Source of the DNA: Eutreptiella sp. 'Long Island Sound 2002'
Lineage: Eukaryota; Euglenozoa; Euglenophyceae; Eutreptiales; Eutreptiaceae
Length of the DNA stretch: 64,000 nucleotides
Assembly: GCA_964036045.1 (NCBI GenBank)
Contig: OZ038382.1
Location: forward strand, 135,646,442 to 135,710,441
Direction: 5' to 3'
How positions within the stretch are numbered: the stretch's first letter is position 1; each line of letters starts with the position of its first letter. Below, piece after piece: positions 51,200 to 61,100 of this stretch. Below the pieces are notes generated by a model, which was given only the letters and a program-made list of their open reading frames with translations, did no database searches and was not told where the DNA came from. A program made the translations under genes and the position numbers.

Positions 51200-53180
51200 T
51201 TGTCCAAGGGGAACTCGTTTTGAAAACTTGCAAGGATTGCAAGTTGCTTTGGCCATTGCCGCTTCCGTGAGCATGTGACTGTGGACATTTCCAAAATCCG
51301 GTTGCAAAAAGAGAAACCACCCACACATTGCATTGTCGTGAGAAGAAAGGCTTTTTAAGGTTAGGGGTTTTGCAACATGTGTGGGGGCACCCACTCAGGG
51401 AGGACATGAGTTTTGGTGCCACCTCACACAACGCATGAGATGAAGAAGCATAGCCCTGATTGACATCCAAGTGTTGCGGCGTTCAGTGGCCGGAAGCGAA
51501 ACGTCACATAGTCATCACCTCAATCCAATTTTGTTGAGGAAGCACTATAGACTAAGATTTGTTTTTTTGTTAGTGCTGAGGTAGCCTTTGATGTGCGGTC
51601 GCCTACTGCAGTAGAGAGCATCATGACGTGCACTATGTGAGCTATATATGGGCTTAGTGACTTGTGCCCCAGTCTTGCTAGGGATCCACTGTATCATATG
51701 AGTCGGATGCCTAGTCTCCTAGAACTGTCTTGAGTACTCTGCTTTGCACAAGTTTGACACCCCCCCCCCAAAAAGATTCTATATCACTTGCCACCCACTC
51801 TGATGACCCTTCGGATGCTTGCTATGCACTTTGACAGTTCGGCTGCAAGTTGCAGCTTCGACAATGATTAGCGGCAAATATTTTCTATGCCAGTTTTGCC
51901 CTAGTTTGTGTGCATAGGCATCTTCGTAGTACAATGCCACACCCCTCGTCATGCGGACTGGAGAGGCGGGTTCGATTCTCGACACCACACACATCACGTC
52001 CTTGCGCACACGCCACTTCTACGTACTTCCGCCACCCATTTTGTGTCCCCACCCTCCTTTTAGTTGCCCCCCCCCCCCCTTATTGTCACCTTTAGACGCC
52101 CCACTAGACTATGTCCTGCTATTGTGGCTTGTTTCAAGTCCACGCCTAGCCCAACCTTGATGTTCTGCTTGGATTGCACAAACATACACGGAAAAGTCTT
52201 GCATTGTCCCACATCTTGCACTAGATGAGGTACTCCTTCTTAAGGCATCTTGTTTGCCAAGTCGATCTTGAGCCCTTGCCATCGGAAGTACGTAGTCCAC
52301 CCTTTCATAACATCCCCCACGAAACTTGTCAAGGGCCCCCAAGTGATATAATCCTTGGCAAAGCCCTCCTATGCAATGCGTAACTCAATCTTGCGTGTCT
52401 CTACGTTCATCCGTTGTTCCAAAATATTTTGGTAGTTTGGACATTTGGCACTAATTGTTGTCGATCTAGAGAGTTTTAGTGTACCCTAGCAGATGCCTAG
52501 TCCCGGACCCCTTCAAGTCTGGGTGCACTTCGTTCCTCCTTTTCCTTGTCTGGATCTTCACCGCCCACTCGGTACACATCCTTGCTGACATAGTGCACCA
52601 TGTGATATGGTCCGTGCCAAAATACTCCTTCTTTCCAATCTCTCCTCTCTTGCAGTGCGCCCACATGTATTGCACCTTTTTGTCCCTCCGTGCCTCCCAT
52701 CTCCGTGGGCCACTATTGAGCTGGCGCTGTATTGGGCACCCAATATGACACCGTGTTTCTGTGCGCAAAGGTATAGTACGATGCAGCAGCTCTTAGGTGC
52801 AACAAAACAGCTCATATGAGTACACTGAGCGAGGCTGAACTCATGCACAATGGCAACGGTGATCTTTGAGGCGCTGACGGGAGCCTTGAAAACCTGGTGA
52901 TTTGGCCAAAGTGTAGGTCATGTGCAAACACGGCCTTCTCTGACTATCGCTAGCTTGATTTTGACCTGGTTTTGCACGTGGGATGGTGCGGGGAAGGGTC
53001 CCACAGCCACAGTGTATTCCTCATTGCGTTTGCAGACCCAAACCACAAACCCCAAAATCTCCGTGAAGCCAGCAAAATTAGTCGAACATTCAACAAGGGA
53101 GGGGGGTGTTAGCGTGCCAGGCGCGCGCCGGGCATTTTCTTTTTTTTTACCAACCCCCACTCACCAAACAATCTGCCCCC
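51200..53180. other. No supported gene
   Basis: The minus strand reads more like protein than the plus strand between 52380 and 52150 (KDYITWGPLTSFVGDVMKGW, TTYFRWQGLKIDLANKMP) and between 52770 and 52470 (YMWAHCKRGEIGKKEYFGTD). Stops and shifts interrupt both. They could be traces of a retroelement, but no domain is recognisable. A B-box-like GGGTTCGATTC lies at 51968. A 10-base C run lies at 52070-52079. Confidence 0.35.
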
Positions 53181-53186
53181 AAGAAG

Positions 53187-53366
53187 GAGGGGTGATGTAG
53201 CCACTTCTGATTTGGTCCCCTATTATTGGGGACCCCCGAGAAGGCATGGGTTATGCAGCCAATCCGCCCCCCTATGAACCCCCGAGAAGGCTGCGAAGGC
53301 AGGGGTTATGTGGCCAATCTGACCTTTTTTGGGCCCCCAAGAAGGCAGCGGTGATGTAGCCACTTC
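53187..53366 (+). repeat. Three satellite-A-related units outside the array
   Basis: GATGTAGCCACTTCTGATTT-GGTCCCC ... GACCCCCGAGAAGGCATGGGTTATGCAGCC, then GAACCCCCGAGAAGG ... GCAGGGGTTATGTGGCC, then GGGCCCCCAAGAAGGCAGCGGTGATGTAGCCACTTCTG. Unit spacing is about 55-70 bp and identity to satellite A is moderate. These may be progenitors or relics of the array. Confidence 0.75.
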
Positions 53367-53369
53367 TGT

Positions 53370-56300
53370 TCCACCTCATGTTTGGACAGACAAGAGCAAC
53401 TCCGCCGCCGCGCAGGATGAGGGAGAGGATGAGGTAGAAGTGTGCGTTGTGTTGTCACAAGTGCTCCGCCGTCACATTTCGTGGTGTTCAGTGTAAGGAG
53501 CACTATTGTTCTGAATGTATTGACACCCACACTTGTGGGAATAATATTATTTGTTAAGCACATTCTCAGTGACATTGTGCGTTGTTGAATTCTCATATCT
53601 TGGCTTATGCAATGTGCTTCGCAGGGAAACTTTGCAGTCAGGTGCAGTCTACTTGGGGGACTTCCCTCGGTGAGGATAAACTTGGGGCTGGAGCCAGGAT
53701 ACTTAATGCAAAGTGTAGCGCACCGGGCAAACATTCCCCCAAGGAAGCCATAAAGAATTTGACTGTTTGGCGATCAATTGTTTGAGAAGAGAACAACAGA
53801 ACGCAAATTGTCACATTCTGCCTGCAAATGGAGTGTGAATCTGTGTATAGCTGCGAAAGGTTTGGCGTAGATCTAGTGGGCTGACAGCCCCCTACTGTTG
53901 CATGCACCCTCACTGTGTCTTTTCGGTTTTCATTCTGAAATTCACTCCCATTCAGATGGGATAGAATTGGCTTTGCCCCCCCCCCCCCCTTCCACCATAT
54001 ACAGCCCCTTCGACCCATTGGAAGAAGTCTGCCTTGGATACAGCGCATGGAACAGGGGGCGCAGCAGTCTTACCTCAGCTTGAAACCCCTGGCAGCTCAC
54101 CTCTTGCCCTTCCACCTCTGCCCGCATCCACCCTGCTCCGTGTGACCGGGCCCCATTGGGGCTCTCAACTAAAGACTACTCACCTTGACATCGGGTCTGC
54201 CGGTACAAGAGCCATAGACAATCAAGTTAAGCTACGAATGATTCTTCTTGCATTTGCAGTCCTTTTCTGCAGCAGGGTTACCTCTCTGCTGATGGTGAAC
54301 AAGGGGACGCCATGCATACCCCTGCCTGGCCCCAGGCACTGCTAGATTCGTCATCTCCAGCCTGCATATCATGACGAGCTTCCACAGTGACGAGCGCCAG
54401 CAAATGAACAATCCAGGGGACCGCCAGTCCGAGTCCTCTTTAACCCCTGGCATCACTACAGTTGGCTCTCTCATAGGCAGCCTGCACAGTGATGAGCACC
54501 AGCGCATGGTAAGTGCTGTGGACCGCTGCCCCAATTACTCCTTCAATTACTCTTTTTCGAAGGCCACCGTCTCCCTGTCTTTCTGCAAGGCCATTGAGCT
54601 GGATGGAGAGGATCTGGAAGCCACACTGGAGAGCGAGCCGGAAGGGTGTGTGCGCGCCGCCTGCCTGTGCACCATGTATACTATGACCGCGTTAGCATCT
54701 TGCAACCCCCAAGAGCCTTTGGGGTGAAAGCAATTGTTCGTATTCTTTCACATTGGGATCCCTTGTGTTCAGACACGTATTCGCTTTGTGCCAGCCGTTG
54801 CTGGGTTGCTGTTACCCCTTCGCCCCCACCAGCTCACCTGAATCCGGTTGTAGCCCCCCACCGCCTCCCTGGGCTCGATCCCCACACCCCAGCGGATTGA
54901 AACGTTTTCCTTCAGCGCACTCACTCAACCCAGAACTCCCATGCCTTTGGCGGACGTCCTCTACTGCTTTGGTTGCCAAGCAAATTTTGAGGGGGGGGTG
55001 GCGCACAAACAAAGCCATTGTGCACACAAAGTTAACCCATTTCAGATACCGCAGAAGGTGATTCTGCTCATGAGGTAGGATTGCCTCATCATTCATGAAT
55101 GCCACAGACCTTTGCTCCTCGTAACGAGATTACATGTTGGTGCCATTGCACAGGCCCTCTGGCAGGCTCCACACCCCTCATCCATCCGCTCCCTTGCTGC
55201 CTCCCTTGTCTCCTTGTTGTCAGCACAGAAGAGCATGCCCACAGGTCCCTCTATCGGGCCCCACATCATCTTTTATGATTTTTCTGGGCCCCCTGGAACA
55301 CCTTTGCATCCAAATGGTCTGGGCACGGGCACAAACACTGAGGGGCTTCCCTGACCCAGAGCAGAGGGTGTGGGGAAACAATGGACAAGGGGATGAGGGA
55401 CCAGAAGACTCTGGACGTGGGCTGTTGCTGACCTTGTCATCCGCAGGCACAAGCCCCGGCCGAGCGCAATTGCCCGCGCCGTCAGTGCAGCATCCCTCGC
55501 CGCTGATCAGTCCATGTGTGGCATATCCGGCACGTTTGGAAGGGAGTCTCCGGTCCCGCAGGGCAGCACCCATTTGTCCTCCTCCGTCTGGGTCATGTGC
55601 ATTGTTTCAATGCTGTGCCAATTCAGTCAAACAGTGGGCGAGTTTCTGACGTGGTTCATACTGCAGGTGCCCTGCCATTGAGTATTGCTCCTTCTGCAAG
55701 GGACAGAGTCTCCGCTATGTTTCACACCAGATCTGTCCTAATGATAGCCATTAGGGGTCCTGGGCGTGAAGCCGATTTGAAGAAAGCAACTGGCGTCCGT
55801 ATCCCCTTTGTGCCCTTTGTCCATGACTTGAAACCTGGTGTGGCGCCTCCCTTGGGGGACAGTTGTGCCTGTGCCTGTCTTTGGTGTGGCATAGGCTTAG
55901 GCTTTTGTGTTGGACTGGTTTTGTGGATGGTTTGGGGCGTTACATGTTGGTTCTGGAGGGTGGAGGGGAGGGTGGAGCTGTGGTGGTTTCCACGGGAAAT
56001 GGCAAACCAAACGATGTTTCTTCCATTGTGGAAAATACTGCCTGCGGGGACCAGAGTGAAAAGATGCAGGGCAAGCCCTGTCTACTGGGCAATAGAACAC
56101 AGGACTGTGCATAACTAGGCATGAGGCATTGTATGTTCAGTCTTTTCCTGGGGAAGGTGGTATGCAAAGCATTTGGGGTCATACCTCAGGAGGGGGGGCT
56201 GGCAGAGCCCAATCATGGAATCCTGGATGAACCAGTGTTGTCCCCCGTTTTTGTCTTTGTGGGCAGGTTTCAAAGGCTAAGTCGGGGGGGGGGGGGGGGG

Positions 56301-57340
56301 CTGGTAAGTGGGACCTGTGATGTGGGGTAAAGTAATTAGCAGCCGCACAGTCTCGGTCCGTCTTCTGGATCAGTTTGTTGCAGCATGTCGGGCGATCTTG
56401 GAGCAGTGCCGGAGTTAAAGTGACATGCTCATGCAAGTGAGGGGATCTGGCCCATCCGATCATGATGTTACAACAGAGTCACTCAGGGGACTGTGAATCG
56501 TCACAACATTATGATTCTGGACTCTTATGTTGTTACCTACATCGTGACCGATCGGGTATGGGGGGCAGAGTTCCATCAGCGTCACTCCCAGGCATTGCAA
56601 GCCCCCCAAACAAGCACCAGTGGGTGAGAGGGCTGCATGATTGTGTGTTTGTAGATGTCAGGAGTGCATGAATGTGTTCTTGGATCAGTTGGATGGTGCA
56701 CGGGGGTGTTCGTAGATTAGGGCGACGCGTGATGCGTGGGTGTGTTTGTGGAAGAGCACTGCATGATTGCTTTATGGATGAGAAAGATGTGTGGCCCTGT
56801 CTGTTGGTATGCAGAAATGTTGTGTTGCCGCCGCGCTATCCTTATGCCCGCTGTTTAGGACCCTTATGCCCGCTGTTTAGGACCGCGGATGGACGACTGC
56901 TGAGTCTTCTCATTACTACAATGTCTGCATTGCAATGATGACGCTTCTGCCGGTGGTCATGCATCCGGTCTGGGGGTATCTGAGCCAGGCATGCAAAAGC
57001 TTGAGTTTGCTTGGCTTTGATTGGGATGGGGCACAACTCTACGGGGCACAGCGGTCTTGGCCCCTTTCCAGCCGTATCCGATTGGAGCTGAGTCTCAGGG
57101 ATTCGGCACTGCCACAGCCTGACACACCACCTTTCCCACACCCGCCCACACCAAGTGCTGCCCCGCATTCTGTGCCTGTGTCACTTCCTGCACCATTCCA
57201 CCCCGCACAGTACTATGAACGTGGCTTTCCTCGCCGGGTTGTGCGTGTCGTGGGTACCCCCACCTGCCTCCTTGTTTCCGAAGCAAAATTTGGGCAATTG
57301 GCCCAGGCAATTGCACCCCCTCACCTGTGTCAAGCGTAAT
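53370..57340. other. No supported gene; scattered ORFs
   Basis: The best candidates are a plus-strand frame at 54371-54727 (118 residues, with an internal FHSDERQQM / LHSDEHQRM duplication) and one at 55516-56118. Neither has a recognisable domain and both overlap open frames on the other strand. A 17-base G run lies at 56284-56300, and a direct duplication of CTTATGCCCGCTGTTTAGGA lies at 56840/56863. Confidence 0.35.
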
Positions 57341-57344
57341 TCGC

Positions 57345-57680
57345 TTATTTTTTTTAATTTGGCGTAAGTCGCTTATTTTTTTTTTAGGCGTAAGTCGAGT
57401 GTGGAAACCAAAAAATCGAAAATGTATGGTACGTGACTTGCACTTTTTTTGTGACGCAACCTACACCTAAAAAAAAAGTTCCGCGACTTACGCTTTTTGA
57501 AAAAAAAACCGAGCCACGCTTTTTTCTTTACGCGACCTACGCTTTTTTTTATACGCGACCTACAACAAAAAGAAATAATAAGCGAGTTACGCTTTTTTGT
57601 AAAAAAAAACGAGGTATGCTTTTTTGGTTTTGCGACCTACGCTTATTTCGATATGCAACCTACTGCCCAAAAAAAAATAA
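57345..57680. repeat. Poly-A/T-punctuated short repeat cluster
   Basis: The word GCGACYTACGCTTTTTT and its relatives (GCGACCTACGC, GCGAGTTACGC, CGTAAGTCGC on the other strand) recur about ten times every 25-35 bp. They are separated by A or T runs of 7-10 bases. There are no coding frames of note. Confidence 0.8.
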
Positions 57681-57692
57681 CAATAAGGGCGA

Positions 57693-57740
57693 TGAGGCAG
57701 CCACTTCTGATTTTGTTCCCCTTTGCACGGGGGATGGGGC
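57693..57740 (+). repeat. Single satellite-A-related unit
   Basis: GATGAGGCAGCCACTTCTGATTTTGTTCCCCTTTGCACGGGGGATGGGG reads like one satellite A monomer with its own CCCC...GGGG hairpin, 11 kb from the main array. Confidence 0.65.
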
Positions 57741-58127
57741 GGCCGGGCCCGGTCCTTGTATGCGACACCCCCCACCCTCCTCCCCCCACCGGGGTTTGAG
57801 AGATAGTGGGTTGGGGGCATGGCGCCAACGGCGCCCCCTTTTTTTCGCATGGTGCCAACGGCGCCCCCTTTTTTTTAGCGTATGCTTTCCGTTCATCAAA
57901 CCAACACTGCTTTTGAGCGCCGAATTAGCAAGATGAGACACTATACAAATGTCATTTGTTGCGAAGTGCCTCTAGCGGAAGATTAGCAAGACGGGCCGCT
58001 GTACAAATGTTGTTTGTTGCGAAGTGAAGATCCTGCATTCGGAGCAAAACCCCAACCCAAGTGACGCGCCACATTCTTTCAGGGGCGAACGCGGTAATGC
58101 ATTCTTTCTTCTTCCTCTTTCCCACCC

Positions 58128-61100
58128 TTCGTTGCATGTCCCCTTGAGTTGGGGTTAGGGACTTGCAATCCACGCTTTGTTGCGTGGTCCCTTGACTTGG
58201 GGTTAGGGATTCGCAATCCACGCTTTGTTACGTGGCCCCTTGAGTTGGGGTTAGGGACTCATAATCCACGCTTTGTTGCGTGGCCCCTTGAGTTGGGGTT
58301 AGGGACTTGCAATTCACGCTTTGTTGCATGGCCCCTTGAGTTGGGGTTAGGGACTTGCAATGCACGCTTTGTTGCGTGGCCCCTTGAGTTGGGGTTACAG
58401 ACTTGCAATCCACGCTTTGTTGTGGGGCCCCTCGAGTTGGGGTTAGGGACTCACAAGCCCGCTTTGTTGCGTGGCCCCTTGAGTTGGGGTTACGGACTCA
58501 CAATCCAGTCTGTGTTGCATGATCCCATGAGTTGGTGTTAGGGACTTGCAATCCACTCTTTGTTGCATGGGCCCTTGAGTTAGGGTTAGGGACTCGCAAT
58601 CCATGCTTTGTTGCGTGGCCCCTTGCGTTAATGTTACGGACTCTCAATCCACGTTTGTTGTGCTGACCCTTGACTTGGGGTTAGGGACTTGCAATCCACG
58701 CTTTGTTGCGTGCCCCCTTGAGTTATGGTTAAGGACTCGCAATCCATGCTTTGTCGCGTGGCCCCTTGAGTTGGGGTTAGGGACTCTCAATCCGCGCTTT
58801 GTTGTGTGGCCCCTTGAGTTGGGGTTACGGACTTGCAATGCACGCTTTGTTGTGTCGCCCCTTGAGTCGGGGTTAGGGACTCTCAATGCATGCTTTGATG
58901 TGCGGCCCCTTGAGTTGGGGTTAGGGATTGACAATCCACGCTTTGTTGCGTGGCCCTTTGGGTTAGGGTTAGGGACTCACAATTTGCGCTTTGTTGTGTT
59001 GACCCTTCACCTGGGGTTAGGCACTCTCAATCCATGCTTCGTTGCTTGGCCACTTGAGTTGGGGTTAGGGACTGTCAATCCACGCTTTGTTGCATGGCCC
59101 GTTGAGTTGGGGTTAGGGACTCATAGTCCGCGCTCTGTTGTGTGGATCCTTGAATTGGGGTTAGGGACTCTCAACCCACGCTTTGTTGCGTGGCCCGTTG
59201 AGTTGGGGTTAGGCATTGGCAATTCACGGTTTGTTGCGTGGCCCCTTGAGTTGGGGTTCGGGACTTGCAATCCAAGCTTTTTTGTGTGGCCCCTCGAGTT
59301 GGGGTTAAGGACTTGCAATCCACTCTTTGTTGCGTGGCCCCTTGAGTTAGGGGTAGGGACTCGCAATCCACGCTTTGTTGTTTTGATGCGTGACTTGGGG
59401 TTCGGGACTTGCAATCCACGCTTTGTTGCGTGGCCCCTTGAGTTGGGGTTAGGGACTTGCAATGCACGCTTTGTTGCGTGGCCCCTTGAGTTGGGGTTAG
59501 GGACTGTGAATCCACCCTTTGTTGCGTGGCCCCGTGAGTTGGGGTTAGGGACTTGCAATTCATGCTTTGTTGCGTGACCCCATGAGTTGGGGTTAGGGAC
59601 TTGCAATCCACACTTTGTTGTGTGTCCCTTTGAGTTGGGGTTACAGACTTGCAATCCATGCTTTGATGAGTGCTCCCTTGAGTTGGTGTTAGGGACTCAC
59701 AATCCACGCTTTGTTGCGTGGCCCCTTGAGTTGGGGTTAGGGACTTGCAATCCAAGCCTTTTTTGTGTGGCCCCTTGAGTAGGGGTTAGGCATTGGCAAT
59801 TCACGCTTTGTTGCCTGGCCCCTTGAGTTGGGGTTAGGGACTTGCAATCCACGCCTTTTTGTGTGGCCCCTTGAGTTGGGGTTAAGTACTTGCAATCCAC
59901 TCTTTGTTGCATGGCCCCTTGAGTTGGGGTTAGGGAATTGCAATCCACGCTTTTTTGTGTGGCCCCTTGAGTGGGGGTTAGGCATTGGCAATTCACGCTT
60001 TGTTGCGTGGCCCCTTGAGTTGGGGTTAGGGACTTGCAATCCACGCTTTTTTGTGTGGCCCCTTGAGTTGGGGTTAAGGACTTGCAATCCACTTTTTGTT
60101 GCGTGGCCCCTTGAGTTGGGGTTAGGGATGCGCAATCCACGCTTTGTTGCATGACCCCATGAGTTGGGGTTAGGGATTTGCAATCCACACTTTGTTGTGT
60201 GTCCCTTTGAGTTGGGGTTACAAACTTGCAATCCATGCTTTGATGAGTGGCCCCTTGAGTTGGGGTTAGGGACTTGCAATGCACGCTTTGTTGTGTCGCC
60301 CCTTGAGTCGGGGTTAGGGACTCTCAATGCACGCTTTGATGTGTGGCCCCTTGAGTTGGGGTTAGGGATTGACAATCCACGCTTTGTTGCGTGGCCCTTT
60401 GGGTTAGGGTTAGGGACCCACAATCTGCGCTTTGTTGTGTTGACCCTTCACCTGGGGTTAGGCACTCTCAATCCATGCTTCGTTGCTTGGCCACTTGAGT
60501 TGGGGTTAGGGACTATCAATCCACGCTTTGTTGCATGGCCCGTTGAGTTGGGGTTAGGGACTCATAGTCCGCGCTCTGTTGTGTGGATCCTTGAATTGGG
60601 GTTAGGGACTCTCAACCCACGCTTTGTTGCGTGGCCCGTTGAGTTGGGGTTAGGCATTGGCAATTCACGGTTTGTTGCGTGGCCCCTTGAGTTGGGGTTC
60701 GGGACTTGCAATCCACGCTTTTTTGTGTGGCCCCTCGAGTTGGGGTTAAGGACTTGCAATCCACTCTTTGTTGCGTGGCCCCTTGAGTTAGGGTTAGGGA
60801 CTCGCAATCCACGCTTTGTTGTTTTGATGCGTGACTTGGGGTTCGGGACTTGCAATGCACGCTTTGTTGTGTGGCCCCTTGAGTTGGGGTTAGGGACTTG
60901 CAATTCATGCTTTGTTGCGTGACCCCATGAGTTGGGGTTAGGGACTTGCAATCCACACTTTGTTGTGTGTCCCTTTGAGTTGGGGTTACAGACTTGCAAT
61001 CCATGCTTTGATGAGTGCTCCCTTGAGTTGGTATTAGGGGCTCACAATCCACGCTCTGTTGCGTGGCCCCTTGAGTAGGGGTTAGGGACTTGCAATGCAC

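Noticed and set aside
52150-52770. Minus-strand Gag or integrase fragment
   Set aside because: Protein-like blocks exist but no diagnostic motif (zinc knuckle, DDE, chromodomain) could be identified.
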